Below are positions 15,801-24,075 of a stretch of 36,134 nt of DNA, piece after piece. This stretch comes from Pseudonocardia xinjiangensis (GTDB lineage: Bacteria > Actinomycetota > Actinomycetes > Mycobacteriales > Pseudonocardiaceae). Positions within the stretch are counted from its first letter, which is position 1; every line of letters begins with the position of its first letter. The stretch spans positions 1 to 36,134 of the forward strand of contig NZ_JAAXKY010000072.1 of the NCBI RefSeq assembly GCF_012911925.1, read 5' to 3'. Both the position numbers and the translations under genes were made by a program. A model generated the notes under the pieces. That model had not been told where the DNA came from. It was given only the letters and a program-made list of their open reading frames with translations, and did not search any database.

Positions 15801-17075
15801 CCGGTGGCCGCGCTGCACCAGGTGGATCCCACGCCGTTCACGTGGCAGATCCCCGGCCTGCGCGAGGAGCTGGTCACGGCCCTGATCCGGACCCTGCCCA
15901 AGCAGCTGCGGCGCCTCTACGCCCCCGCGCCCGACCACGCCAGGGCCGTGCTCGCCAGGCTGCAGGCCGACGGCGCACCGGACGAACCACTGCTGGACGG
16001 CCTGGAGCGCGAGCTCGGGCGCATGCGCGGCGTCGACATCCCCCGCGACGCGTGGGAGCTCGACCGGCTGCCCGAGCACCTCACGGTCACCTTCCGCGTG
16101 GTCGACGAGGCAGGCCGCGAGGTGGCCACCGGCACCGACCTCGACGCGCTGCGGCGCAGGCTCGCCCCGCAGGTGCGTCAGGAGCTGGCCGCCGCCGGGG
16201 CGCAGATCGAGCGGTCCGGGATCACCACGTGGACGCTCGGCACCCTCCCCCGCGAGCTGCCGGTCCGCCGCGGCGCCCACGTCGTCACCGGCTACCCCGG
16301 CCTGGTCGACCGCGGCTCCACCGTGGACGTCCGCGTGTTCCCGACGGCGGCCGAGCGCGACCCGATGACGTGGCGCGGCGTGCGCCGGCTGCTCCTGCTG
16401 GACACGCCCTCGCCCGCGAAGCAGGTGCAGCGCGGCCTGGACAACGCCTCGAAGCTGGCGCTGTCGCGCAACCCCCACGGCTCCGTCGCCGCGCTGCTCG
16501 ACGACTGCGTCACCGCCGCAGCCGACGCCCTGATCACCGCCGCGGGCGGCCCGGCATGGGACGACCGGTCCTACGCGCGGCTGCGGAAGCTGTTCGCCGA
16601 GCGACTGGCCTCCACGACGTTGCAGGTGCTGCAGGCCGTGCGGGGTGTCCTCACCGTCTGGCACCGGGTGCAGGCGCAGCTCGCCGACCTCCGCGCGCCC
16701 GTCCTCGCCGCCGGGGTCGCCGACATGACCGCGCAGGTCGACGCCCTGGTCGGGCCCGGTTTCGCCACGGCGGCCGGAGCGTCCCGGCTCGTCGACGTCG
16801 CCCGTTACCTCGAGGCCGTGGAACGGCGGATCGAGAAGCTGCGGGCCGATCCCGCCCGCGACGCCGAGTGGACCGCACAGGTGCGGGTGGCGGCCGACGA
16901 GTACGAGGCCGAACTGGCGGCGCTCCCGCCGGGCGTCGAGCCGTCGCCGCAGCTGCGCGAGATCCGCTGGCTGATCGAGGAGCTGCGCGTGGGGCTCTAC
17001 GCCCACCCGATGCGCACCCGGTACCCGGTGTCGATCAAGCGCATCCAGAAGGCGATCGACGACCTGCCCCGCTGA
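12825..17075 (+). CDS. hrpA: ATP-dependent RNA helicase HrpA
   Basis: A 1416-residue DEAH-box helicase, slightly longer than E. coli HrpA (about 1300) because of a basic, disordered N-terminus (residues 1-95, including RSRRPRRRRPRGR). Motifs are Walker A GETGSGKT (194-201), DEAH (291-294), SAT (323-325), TNVAETSLTVPGI (450-462) and QRAGRCGR (497-504). The helicase-associated/OB region and the long DUF3418 C-terminal domain of HrpA follow. HrpA unwinds RNA; in E. coli it acts in RNA processing and rescue of stalled or collided ribosomes. Actinomycetes commonly carry one such gene. The ATG at 12825 has no strong ribosome binding site. A CAGACT hexamer 9 nt upstream could be a -10 element. Confidence 0.93.
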   Translation: MSSPVARAADARPAPVDPPAGAVPSRDGAQVSDQVAREGAGRPGHGSSDAPSHDDPTVRRGGRSRRPRRRRPRGREIGDGSAPGGTAPVPDDGDLAPVSDADIAALAERLPALSLLDEHRLGRRLETARRTRDTTARARAVAGIAAAVDAGEQRTAARRAAVPAIRYPETLPVSARRDDIAAAIRDHQVVIVAGETGSGKTTQIPKICLELGRGIRGLIGHTQPRRLAARTVGARIAEELGSRLGDLVGWKVRFTDHVGENTLVKLMTDGILLAELTGDRMLRQYDTLIIDEAHERSLNIDFILGYLTQLLPRRPDLKVVITSATIDPERFADHFAQALGTPVPIVEVSGRSYPVEVRYRPVVDPDDPDADPDRDQLDAIGDAVAELQREGDGDILVFLPGEREIRETAEALTRRDYRNTEIIPLYARLSTAEQQRVFAPHPGRRVVLATNVAETSLTVPGIRYVVDPGTARISRYSRRLKVQRLPIEKVSQASANQRAGRCGRVADGICIRLYSEDDFDARPEFTDPEILRTNLASVILQMISLELGELTEFPFVERPDARSVNDGLALLQELGALEPDRRLTPVGRALAALPVDPRLGRMLVEADRTGCLREVLVITAALSVQDPRERPTEQRQAADQKHARFAGEWSSGGSTLDAGGSDFLAFLNLWRYIGEQREALSGNRFRRLLREEFLHYLRIREWQDLHSQLRSAARNAGMTLNDIEPDADRIHIAVLSGLLSQIGLHEEPSGKERGGREYLGARGAKFMIFPGSPLSRAQPRWVMASELVETSRLFARTVARIKPEWIEPLAGHLAKRSYSEPHWSRKRAAAVATERVTLYGIPVVVGRTVDFGRIDPEQSRELFIRHALVEGDWDTRHRFFHANRELLEDVEELEHRARRRDLVVDEETLVAFYTDRIPADVVSGRHFDTWWKKTSRRQPDLLDFTEEMLRTAQAADVDRAAYPDHVEAGGLTLPLSYAFEPGARTDGVTVDVPVAALHQVDPTPFTWQIPGLREELVTALIRTLPKQLRRLYAPAPDHARAVLARLQADGAPDEPLLDGLERELGRMRGVDIPRDAWELDRLPEHLTVTFRVVDEAGREVATGTDLDALRRRLAPQVRQELAAAGAQIERSGITTWTLGTLPRELPVRRGAHVVTGYPGLVDRGSTVDVRVFPTAAERDPMTWRGVRRLLLLDTPSPAKQVQRGLDNASKLALSRNPHGSVAALLDDCVTAAADALITAAGGPAWDDRSYARLRKLFAERLASTTLQVLQAVRGVLTVWHRVQAQLADLRAPVLAAGVADMTAQVDALVGPGFATAAGASRLVDVARYLEAVERRIEKLRADPARDAEWTAQVRVAADEYEAELAALPPGVEPSPQLREIRWLIEELRVGLYAHPMRTRYPVSIKRIQKAIDDLPR

Positions 17076-17214
17076 CCCCGTTCAAAACGGATAATCAGAG
17101 AAATAGCGCGATTCCGGGAAATGGGTCCTACAATACTTCCACAACGGTACCGTCGGCAGCCGATTCCAGCGCCATCAATCGGGCGCGTACGTTTGTCTTT
17201 GATTGCAGGATCGA
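17076..17214. promoter_or_regulatory. AT-richer promoter region of the L,D-transpeptidase gene
   Basis: This stretch is clearly less GC-rich than its surroundings. It holds a small dyad CCGTT/AACGG (17078-17090), and TACAAT at 17129-17134 as a good -10 hexamer. The -10 follows GGGTCC, the same six bases that precede TACAAA at 12170. No clear -35 is visible. Confidence 0.45.
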
Positions 17215-17805
17215 ATGGTCGTGCAGCACGGCAGATTGGGTGGTTTCGTGGGGCGGCACAGCAAGATCAAGACACGTCGATGGGTCACGCCGGCTCGGAC
17301 GGCGACGCTCGCCGGAGCACTCGGCGCCGGGGTGTTGGGGACGTTCCTCGGGCCACTGGCCGGACCGGCCGTGGCCAACGCGGCCACCCCGACCCACTCC
17401 CCGCCGGCGGTCAGCTCCACGGCTCCGGCCACTGGCACGGCACGGCTGGTGCCCGGCACGCCGTGCACCGCGATGGCGAAGGCGTGCGTCGATCTCGCCC
17501 ACAACAAGGCCTGGCTCCTGAAGGCCGGACACGTCATGCGCGGCCCGGTGCAGATCAACAAGGGAGCGCAGGGGCACAACACCCCGAGTGGCACCTTCAA
17601 CGTGCAATGGAAGGACCTGCACCACCGGAGCAAGGAGTTCAACAACGCGCCGATGGAGTACTCGGTTTTCTTCACCACCGACGGGGTCGCCTTCCATGAG
17701 GGCAACGTGCACAAGAAGTCGGAAGGCTGCGTTCACCTCTCGGCCACCAATGCTGCGGCCTGGTACAACTACCTGAAGGTCGGTGACCAGGTCCAGGTCC
17801 ACTGA
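17215..17805 (+). CDS. exported L,D-transpeptidase (YkuD domain)
   Basis: A 196-residue exported protein. A twin-Arg-free but basic N-terminus, a hydrophobic stretch (about 31-54) and a VANAA cleavage region form a signal peptide or anchor. The catalytic YkuD domain covers about residues 88-196. His161 and the SEGCVHL motif (169-175, nucleophile Cys172) match the H-x(n)-S-x-G-C-x-x catalytic signature. Such enzymes make 3-3 peptidoglycan cross-links or attach proteins to the wall. The protein is minimal and lacks the LysM, Ig-like or proline-rich modules of the large actinobacterial Ldt enzymes. Two further cysteines (84, 91) may form a disulfide. ATG 17215 (AGGA nearby) is used; a GTG at 17248 after GGGTGG is a reasonable alternative. 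Confidence 0.82.
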   Translation: MVVQHGRLGGFVGRHSKIKTRRWVTPARTATLAGALGAGVLGTFLGPLAGPAVANAATPTHSPPAVSSTAPATGTARLVPGTPCTAMAKACVDLAHNKAWLLKAGHVMRGPVQINKGAQGHNTPSGTFNVQWKDLHHRSKEFNNAPMEYSVFFTTDGVAFHEGNVHKKSEGCVHLSATNAAAWYNYLKVGDQVQVH

Positions 17806-17839
17806 CCGGAGCTCCGCCTGCGGGACCAGACTGACCCGC

Positions 17840-18496
17840 ATGCGGATCGTCGACCTGTCCCAGCCCGTCCACGCGGGGATGCAGGTCTATCCCGGTGATC
17901 CCGAGGTCAGCACGGCGCCCGCCGCCACCCTCGAGCGGGACGGGGTGAACGTGCTGGCCCTGCACTCCGGGTCCCACACCGGCACGCACGTCGACGCGCC
18001 GTTCCATGTGCTCGCCGACGGCGCCCGGCTGGACGAGCTCGACCTCGGCCTGTTCCACGGCCCGGCGGTCACGGCCGACGTGCTCGACCGTGCTCCCGGC
18101 AGCGGCATCGCGTGGGCGGACCTCGCCCCGGTCGCCGACCGGCTCGGGCCCGGCGTCGTGCTGGTGCTGCACACCGGCTGGTCGGCGCACTTCGGCACCC
18201 CGGCCTACCTGCACCATCCCTGGCTGACGCCGGACGCGGCCGAGCGGGTGGTCGCCACGGGCGTGCGCGCACTGGCCGTGGACACCCTCAACCCGGATCC
18301 CACGTTCTCGACCGGCAGCACCACGGGTGGCCTGCGGGTGCACCGGGTGGTGCTCGGGGCGGGCGGGGTGATCGTGGAGAACCTGACGAACGTCGCCCAG
18401 CTGGCCTCGCTCGCCGACCCGGTGCTGAGCTTCTTCCCGCTCCCCCTCGCCGGGGCCGACGGTGCACCCGTGCGGGCGGTCGGGCTGGGAACGTGA
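17840..18496 (+). CDS. cyclase-family metal-dependent hydrolase (kynurenine-formamidase-like)
   Basis: A 218-residue member of the cyclase/KynB-like family. The metal-binding signature HTGTHVDAPFH is at 46-56 (His46, His50, Asp52, His56). The N-terminal DLSQPV...GMQVYPGDP segment is typical of the family. These enzymes hydrolyse N-formylkynurenine or cyclic amides and imides, often with zinc or manganese. The C-terminal LRVHRVVLGAGGVIVENLTN is the usual end of the domain. ATG 17840 is supported by CAGACT seven bases upstream (possible leaderless start). It runs in the same direction as the M20 amidohydrolase and AbgT genes, so it may cleave a related amide. Kynurenine pathway genes are not nearby. 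Confidence 0.82.
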   Translation: MRIVDLSQPVHAGMQVYPGDPEVSTAPAATLERDGVNVLALHSGSHTGTHVDAPFHVLADGARLDELDLGLFHGPAVTADVLDRAPGSGIAWADLAPVADRLGPGVVLVLHTGWSAHFGTPAYLHHPWLTPDAAERVVATGVRALAVDTLNPDPTFSTGSTTGGLRVHRVVLGAGGVIVENLTNVAQLASLADPVLSFFPLPLAGADGAPVRAVGLGT

Positions 18497-18536
18497 GCAT
18501 CTGCGGAGAGCCCGCCACGACACTAGGGTCGCGATC

Positions 18537-19865
18537 ATGACCGAGGACGACCGGACCAGGCCGCTGCCGCCCGACGACAGCTACCTGCGCTCCCTCACGG
18601 TCGCGATGGCACAGGCCGTGCAGGACGCCGAGCCCATCGGATCCCACCACAAGGGCGCGGGGGACGACATCCGCTCGGCCGTCGTCGGCGCCGTCCGCAG
18701 TCGGGAGGACGATCTCGTCGCGCTGAGCCGCGACCTGCACGCGCACCCCGAGGAGGCGTTCACCGAGCACCGTTCGGTGCGTGCGGTGACGGCGCTGCTG
18801 GAGCGGCACGGGCATGCCGCCGAGATCGGCGTCGGGGGGCTGGAGACGTCCCTCGTCAGCACCGTCGGCACGGACGGCCCGCACGTCGCCGTCCTCGCCG
18901 AGTACGACGCGCTGCCCGGCGTCGGCCACGCCTGTGGCCACAACATCATCTGCGCCACGGCGGTCGGTGCGTACCTCGCCGCCGCGCAGGTGCGGGACCG
19001 CGTTGGCGGCCGCATCTCGTTGATCGGCACGCCGGCCGAGGAGGGCGGCGGCGGCAAGGAGACGCTGGCGCGGGCCGGTGTCTTCGACGACGTCGACGCC
19101 GTGATCATGCTGCACCCGTTCTCGCACGACATCGCCATGCACCCGTTCCTCGGGCGCCGCCGGCTGGAGATGGTCTTCCACGGCGTCGCCGCCCACGCCT
19201 CGGCTCAGCCGTTCATGGGCCGCAACGCGCTCGATGCGGCCGTGGCCGCCTACCAGGGCGTGGCCGCGCTGCGCCAGCACCTGCCCGGCAGCGACCGGGT
19301 GCACGGCGTCTTCACCGACGGGGGTGCCCGGCCCAACGTCGTCCCCGATCGGGCCGCGCTCCTGTTCTACCTGCGCTCCGCCGCCCCCGAGACCCTGCGG
19401 GACCTGGCCGAACGCGTCGACCACATCGCCCGCGGGGCGGCGGCGATGACCGGCTGCGGCGTCGAGCTGCACTGGGACGATCTTCCCCCGTACCTGCCGA
19501 TCCGCTTCAACCACGCGCTCGCCGGCCGCTGGGCGGTGAACCAGGAACCGGTCGGGCGCAAGCCGCTGCCCACCGGTGTGGTGCCCGAGTTCCTCACCGG
19601 CTCCACCGACCTGGGCAACCTCAGCTACCGGATGCCGGCCATCCACCCCATGATCGCGGTGTCCGAGCCGACGGTCGCGCTGCACACCACGGAGTTCGCC
19701 GCGGCGTCCGGCGGGCCCTCCGGTGACCGGGCGGTGCGCGACGGCGCACTCGGCCTGGCCCTCACCGCCGTCGACTACCTGGCCGACCCGGAGCTTCGCG
19801 ACGCCGTGCACGCGGAGTTCGCCGCGGCGGGCGGCCCGCTCGACGTCCCCGCGTACTTCGACTGA
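18537..19865 (+). CDS. M20-family amidohydrolase, AbgB-like
   Basis: A 442-residue cytosolic metallopeptidase of the M20D group (aminoacylases, AbgA/AbgB, indole-acetyl-amino-acid hydrolases). The metal region AEYDALPGVGHACGHN is at 121-136, and TPAEEGGGGK (165-174) carries the catalytic Glu pair. LHPF, the dimerisation-domain segment HASAQPFMGRNALDA and SGPSGD-like GGPSGD near the C-terminus are all present. An extra N-terminal region of about 45 residues precedes the fold. The next gene encodes an AbgT transporter. In E. coli, AbgT imports p-aminobenzoyl-glutamate and AbgAB cleaves it, so a folate-breakdown or similar acyl-amino-acid substrate is likely. ATG 18537 has TAGGGT seven bases upstream, a clean leaderless promoter arrangement. 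No separate AbgA partner is seen. Confidence 0.85.
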   Translation: MTEDDRTRPLPPDDSYLRSLTVAMAQAVQDAEPIGSHHKGAGDDIRSAVVGAVRSREDDLVALSRDLHAHPEEAFTEHRSVRAVTALLERHGHAAEIGVGGLETSLVSTVGTDGPHVAVLAEYDALPGVGHACGHNIICATAVGAYLAAAQVRDRVGGRISLIGTPAEEGGGGKETLARAGVFDDVDAVIMLHPFSHDIAMHPFLGRRRLEMVFHGVAAHASAQPFMGRNALDAAVAAYQGVAALRQHLPGSDRVHGVFTDGGARPNVVPDRAALLFYLRSAAPETLRDLAERVDHIARGAAAMTGCGVELHWDDLPPYLPIRFNHALAGRWAVNQEPVGRKPLPTGVVPEFLTGSTDLGNLSYRMPAIHPMIAVSEPTVALHTTEFAAASGGPSGDRAVRDGALGLALTAVDYLADPELRDAVHAEFAAAGGPLDVPAYFD

Positions 19866-19941
19866 CCCCTGCTCCACCGCACCGACCGACTGCGCCCCAC
19901 CGACCGGCCCGTCCCCCGAGGACGACTGGAGGCAGCCGACC

Positions 19942-21513
19942 GTGACCGCAACCAGCACCCCCGCTCCCCCCGGCCGGCTCGACCGCCTTCTGGGCGGGAT
20001 CGAACGGGTGGGCAACCGGCTACCCGAGCCGTTCATCCTGTTCGCGCTGCTCACACTCGTGGTGGCGGTGGTGTCCACGGTCATGGCGGCCTTCGGGGTG
20101 GCCGTCGCCGTACCGGGCCGGGACGGTGTCACGGCGATCCGCGGCGCCTTCAGCGGCGAGGGCGTGGAGTTCTTCTTCACCGGGCTGGCCGCCAACTTCA
20201 TCGGCTTCCCGCCGCTGCAGACCGTGGTCACGATCATGCTGGGCGTCGGGCTGGCCGAGCGCACCGGCATGCTCTCCGCGCTGATCCGGCTGGCGTTCCG
20301 CAACGCCCCGCGCTCGCTGCTGCCCTACGCGCTCGGCTTCATCGGCGTCACGGGCAGCGTGATGTCCGACTCGGTGTTCATCATCATCCCGCCGCTGGCC
20401 GCGATCGTGTTCAAGGCCGCAGGGCGCCACCCCGTGGCCGGCCTCCTCGGTGGGTTCGCCGCGGCAGGCGCGGGCTACTCGACGTCTCTGCTCGTCACGA
20501 GCCTGGACGCGCTGTTCGCCGGGATCACCAACGGGGTGGCCGCCACGCTGCCCGACGCGGGCACAACCGTCACGCCGGTCTCGAACTACTTCTTCAACAT
20601 CGTCTCCGCGATAGTGCTCGGCCTGCTGGCCGGACTGGTGATCGACAAGATCGTCGAGCCCGGCCTGGTCCGGACGGGCTTCCCCCGCGACGAGCGCCCC
20701 GGCGACGGGACCGGACCGGACGCGCCGCCGGTGGACGCCGAGGTGACCACCGCCGAGCGCCGGGGACTGCGGGCCGCGGGTGTCACCCTGGTCGTGCTGA
20801 CCGCCGCCGTGCTGGTGCTGGCTCTTGCGCCCGGGTCACCGCTGCGCAACGAGACCGGGGGTTACCTGCCCACCTCACCGCTGCTCAGCTCGGTGGTCAC
20901 GCTCGTGTTCCTCGCGTTCTTCGTGCCCGGGCTGGCCTACGGGATCGTGGCGGGCGCCATCCGCAGGGGCGCCGACGTGCCGCTGCTGATGGGCCAGGCG
21001 CTCAAGGACCTGTCCGGCTTCATCGTGCTGGCTTTCGTCCTCGGGCAGTTCATCGCGCTGTTCGCCTGGACCAACATCGGGGCGTGGCTGGCGGTGTCCG
21101 GCGCGAGCCTGCTGGAGGGGATCGGGCTCACCGGCTACCCGGCCATCCTCGGGTTCATCGTGCTGGCGTCGGTGCTCAACCTGTTCATCGTGTCCGGATC
21201 GAGCCTCTGGACGCTGATGGCGAGCGTGTTCGTGCCGCTGTTCCTCCTGCTCGGCTACGAGCCCGGCTTCACGCAGGCCGCGTTCCGGGTGGGCGACTCG
21301 GCCACGCAGGTGATGACGCCGTTGAACCCTTACATGATCGTGCTGCTGACCTTCGTGCGCCGCTACGAGCCCTCGGCCGGTCTCGGCACCGTGATCGCCA
21401 AGATGGTGCCGTTCGTGGTCCCGTTCTGGGTGTCGTGGGTGCTGATCCTCACGGCGTTCTACTTCCTCGACCTGCCACTCGGGCCTGGTATGGGCATCCG
21501 CGTGGCCGAGTGA
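19942..21513 (+). CDS. AbgT-family transporter
   Basis: A 523-residue polytopic membrane protein. Family landmarks are the N-terminal NRLPEPFILFALL, the hairpin GVTGSVMSDSVFIIIPPLAA, AAAGAGYSTSLLVTSLDALFAGIT, and the second-half repeat SGSSLWTLMASVFVPLFLLLGYEP and MTPLNPYMIV. AbgT proteins import p-aminobenzoyl-glutamate, and some act as proton-driven sulfonamide efflux pumps. The GTG at 19942 is preceded by GGAGG, so a strong start. It follows the AbgB-like amidohydrolase by 76 bp in the same direction, forming an uptake-and-hydrolysis pair. Confidence 0.92.
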   Translation: MTATSTPAPPGRLDRLLGGIERVGNRLPEPFILFALLTLVVAVVSTVMAAFGVAVAVPGRDGVTAIRGAFSGEGVEFFFTGLAANFIGFPPLQTVVTIMLGVGLAERTGMLSALIRLAFRNAPRSLLPYALGFIGVTGSVMSDSVFIIIPPLAAIVFKAAGRHPVAGLLGGFAAAGAGYSTSLLVTSLDALFAGITNGVAATLPDAGTTVTPVSNYFFNIVSAIVLGLLAGLVIDKIVEPGLVRTGFPRDERPGDGTGPDAPPVDAEVTTAERRGLRAAGVTLVVLTAAVLVLALAPGSPLRNETGGYLPTSPLLSSVVTLVFLAFFVPGLAYGIVAGAIRRGADVPLLMGQALKDLSGFIVLAFVLGQFIALFAWTNIGAWLAVSGASLLEGIGLTGYPAILGFIVLASVLNLFIVSGSSLWTLMASVFVPLFLLLGYEPGFTQAAFRVGDSATQVMTPLNPYMIVLLTFVRRYEPSAGLGTVIAKMVPFVVPFWVSWVLILTAFYFLDLPLGPGMGIRVAE

Positions 21514-21523
21514 CCGGGCGCGG

Positions 21524-22165
21524 TCAACGCAGGGCGGAGCGCGGGGTGGGCTCCAGGGTCAGCAGCCGCACGCCCGGCGCGCGGCCGAGGGGATGGGACG
21601 CCAGCCGCTCGCGCGCCGCGAGCGCGGCGCCGGCGTGCGGGAAGGACGCGAACCAGACCACGGCCTGCTCGTCGCGCACCGGGAGCGCCGGATAGTTGTT
21701 GGGGTACGGCGCGGTGCGCGCCACCACCGGCGCCGCCCCGAGGATGTGTGCGGCCGTGGTGACCTCGGGTTCGGCGCCCGGGCCCGTGCGCACCACGGCG
21801 AGGACGCGGGACGGGCCGGGGCGGCCCTCCCCCACTGCAGCTCTCGGGCGGGCGGGGAACCCGGCGCCGACGGGTTCCAGCAGCAGCACGTCGTCGAACG
21901 TGATCATCGTGGCGTTCGCCGCCTCGCGGTGTGCCTTCCAGACCGGTCCGCCGTAGAAGCCGGTGAGCGCACGGTGCCGGGCGGCCATGTCGGCGAACGC
22001 GCGGACCCAGACGAACGCGTCCGGGTCGTCGACGTCGCGGAACGTGCCGACCACCTGCGCGCCCAGCGCCTCCTGCGGCTCCACGAACTCCCGCTCGAAC
22101 AGTGCGACCAGCTCGTCGCGACGGCCCGGGTGGAGGGTGTAGCGGCGCAGCTCGAGAACGGTCAC
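21524..22165 (-). CDS. NIPSNAP-family protein
   Basis: A 213-residue protein of the NIPSNAP ferredoxin-like fold. The first half carries the signature LELRRYTLHPGRRDELVALFE...FVEPQEALGAQVVGTFRDVDDPDAFVWVRAF and FYGGPVWKAHREAANATM. The second half (ARTAPYPNNYPALPV...VVWFASFPHAGAALAARERL) looks like a diverged second copy. The biochemical role in bacteria is unknown. GTG 22165 is chosen over GTG 22174 because TATCGT ends seven bases upstream (leaderless pattern) and the protein then begins TVLELRRYTL, the usual family start. It lies downstream of the sugar-alcohol operon on the same strand but probably has its own promoter. Confidence 0.82.
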   Translation of the reverse strand: MTVLELRRYTLHPGRRDELVALFEREFVEPQEALGAQVVGTFRDVDDPDAFVWVRAFADMAARHRALTGFYGGPVWKAHREAANATMITFDDVLLLEPVGAGFPARPRAAVGEGRPGPSRVLAVVRTGPGAEPEVTTAAHILGAAPVVARTAPYPNNYPALPVRDEQAVVWFASFPHAGAALAARERLASHPLGRAPGVRLLTLEPTPRSALR

Positions 22166-22185
22166 CCGGCGCACGATAGGCAGAC

Positions 22186-22204
22186 CGCCCGACAGTTCCG
22201 GGCG
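22186..22204 (-). terminator. hairpin after the ABC/dehydrogenase operon
   Basis: Arms CGCCCG and CGGGCG with a 7-nt loop lie just past the dehydrogenase stop on the minus strand, in the short gap before the NIPSNAP promoter. The stem is short and there is no T-run. Confidence 0.35.
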
Positions 22205-22207
22205 TGC

Positions 22208-23200
22208 TCAGTGGCCGGGGCGCACCTGGATCTTGCGCCCCACGCCCGCCCGGAACTGCTCCAGCGCCTGCGGGTACTCGTCGAGGGTCATCCGGTGGCT
22301 GATCATCACGTCCGGGCGCAGCGCGCCCTCGGCGAACAGCTCGGCGGCCCGCTCGAAGCTGTGCAGCACCGCCATCGACCCGACGATCCGGATCTCCTGG
22401 TTGTAGATGCGGAACGGCGAGAAGCGCGCCATGGCGTCCTCGTTGGCCACGCCGAACTGCTGGAACGTGCCGCCCTTGCCGACGCGTGTGAGGCCGTCCT
22501 CGATCGCGGCGACCACGCCGGTGCAGTCGATCACGATGTCCCAGCCGCGCGGGCGGTCCAGCTCGTCGGCGCTGCCCACGACCGCGGAGCAGCCGAGCTC
22601 CTTGGCCGTCTCCAGCCGGGCCGGGTTGAGATCGACCATGCTGACGCTCGCGGCGCCTGCGCGCTTGGCGAGCTCCATCATCATCAGGCCCATCGTGCCG
22701 GCGCCGTAGATGAGGTAGTGGTCGGCGAGCTGCGGGGCGAGCACGTCGAAGCCCCGCACCGCACAGGAGAGCGGCTCGATCAGCGCGGCGTCGGCAGGGG
22801 AGACGCCCTCCGGCAGCCGCACGCAGTTGCCGACCGGTGCCACGGCGAACTCGGCGGCCCCGCCGGTGGTGGTCACCCCGATCGCGGCCCAGCGCTCGCA
22901 GAGGTTGCCACGGCCGCGGCGGCAGTAGTAGCACTCCCCGCAGTGCAGCGACGGGTCGACGGCCACCTGGTCACCGACGCGCAGCTCCGTGACGTCACTG
23001 CCCAGTGCGACGACCTCGCCCGCGAACTCGTGGCCCGGCACCACCGGCAGCGTGGGGGCGAACTCCCCGTCGGCGATGTGCAGGTCGGTGCCGCAGATCC
23101 CGCAGCCCGCGACGGCGACGACCACCTCCCGGGGCCCGGGCGTGGGGTCCGGCACCGTCTCCACGGTGACGGCATCGGCACTGATGACTGCGGCCTTCAC
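22208..23200 (-). CDS. zinc-dependent medium-chain alcohol/polyol dehydrogenase
   Basis: A 330-residue MDR-family dehydrogenase. Catalytic zinc ligands are Cys36 and His57-Glu58 (in GHE). The structural zinc site is Cys87, Cys90, Cys93 and Cys101. The Rossmann loop IYGAGTMGLMMMEL comes mid-protein, followed by MVDLNPARL, which suggests NAD preference (Asp after the second strand). The family includes sorbitol, L-threonine and other polyol dehydrogenases. It is the last gene of an ABC operon, with GTGA overlap to the permease gene, so it should oxidise the imported sugar alcohol. The GTG start has no separate strong ribosome binding site, which fits translational coupling. Confidence 0.88.
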   Translation of the reverse strand: MKAAVISADAVTVETVPDPTPGPREVVVAVAGCGICGTDLHIADGEFAPTLPVVPGHEFAGEVVALGSDVTELRVGDQVAVDPSLHCGECYYCRRGRGNLCERWAAIGVTTTGGAAEFAVAPVGNCVRLPEGVSPADAALIEPLSCAVRGFDVLAPQLADHYLIYGAGTMGLMMMELAKRAGAASVSMVDLNPARLETAKELGCSAVVGSADELDRPRGWDIVIDCTGVVAAIEDGLTRVGKGGTFQQFGVANEDAMARFSPFRIYNQEIRIVGSMAVLHSFERAAELFAEGALRPDVMISHRMTLDEYPQALEQFRAGVGRKIQVRPGH

Positions 23201-24075
23201 TTGATCGCTCCCAACGAGAGACCCTGCACGAGCTTGTCCTGCGCCGCGAACCCGGCGATGAGCACCGGCAGCGACACGACCACCGACGCCGCGCACACCG
23301 TGGCCAGGAACAGGCCCTGACTGGTGACGAAGCTGGTGAGGAACACGGGTGCCGTCTGCGCCACGGTGGCGGTGAGCACGCGGGCGAACAGCAGCTCGTT
23401 CCAGCTGAAGATGAAGCAGATCAGCGACGTGGCCGCGATGCCGGGCAGGATCATCGGCCCGACGACCGTGCGCAGCGTCCGCATCAGCCCGCAGCCGTCG
23501 ATCGCCGCCGCCTCGAGCACCTCGACCGGAACCTCCGCGAGGAACGAGCGCATCATCCACACGGCGATCGGCAGGTTCATCGACGTGTACAGGATGATCA
23601 GCAGCCAGATGTTGTCGAGCAGCCCGATCTGCTGCGCGATCAGGTACACCGGCAGCAGACCGGCCACCACCGGCAGCATCTTCGTGGACAGGAAGAAGAA
23701 CAGGACGTCGGTCCACTTGCGCACCGGCCGGATCGACAGCGCGTACGCCGCCGGGATCGCGAGCACCAGCACGAGCGCGGTGGACAGGACGCTCGCCGTC
23801 AGCGAGTTGAGCAGCGACGGCCACGGGCTCGTGCCCGTCTGCGCGCCGAAGAAGTTGGCGTAGCCCTCCAGCGTGAGCGGCGCGAAGATCGACGGCGGGT
23901 TGGTGGCGGCGTCGGTCTCGCTGTGGAGCGAGGTGAGCAGCATCCACAGCACCGGGATGATGAAGAGGACGCCGACCACCCACGCGACCACGGTGAGCAG
24001 CGTGCCGGTCCGGTTGCGGTGGCGCACCGGCGCCGCGGGCGGTGCGGTGCGGGGTGCCTCCAGGGTCGCGGTCAT
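23197..24075 (-). CDS. ABC transporter permease, MalG-like (sugar alcohol/sugar)
   Basis: A 292-residue carbohydrate-type permease with six transmembrane segments. It carries the cytoplasmic EAA loop EVLEAAAIDGCGLMRTLRTVV followed by PMILPGIAATSLICFIFSWNE, as in MalG and SmoG/MtlG proteins. The short N-terminal tail is Pro/Ala-rich. It should form a heterodimer with the upstream permease. The start overlaps the stop of the upstream permease by 4 nt (ATGA) and the dehydrogenase start overlaps its own stop (GTGA). The tight coupling suggests fixed stoichiometry. Confidence 0.9.
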   Translation of the reverse strand: MTATLEAPRTAPPAAPVRHRNRTGTLLTVVAWVVGVLFIIPVLWMLLTSLHSETDAATNPPSIFAPLTLEGYANFFGAQTGTSPWPSLLNSLTASVLSTALVLVLAIPAAYALSIRPVRKWTDVLFFFLSTKMLPVVAGLLPVYLIAQQIGLLDNIWLLIILYTSMNLPIAVWMMRSFLAEVPVEVLEAAAIDGCGLMRTLRTVVGPMILPGIAATSLICFIFSWNELLFARVLTATVAQTAPVFLTSFVTSQGLFLATVCAASVVVSLPVLIAGFAAQDKLVQGLSLGAIK

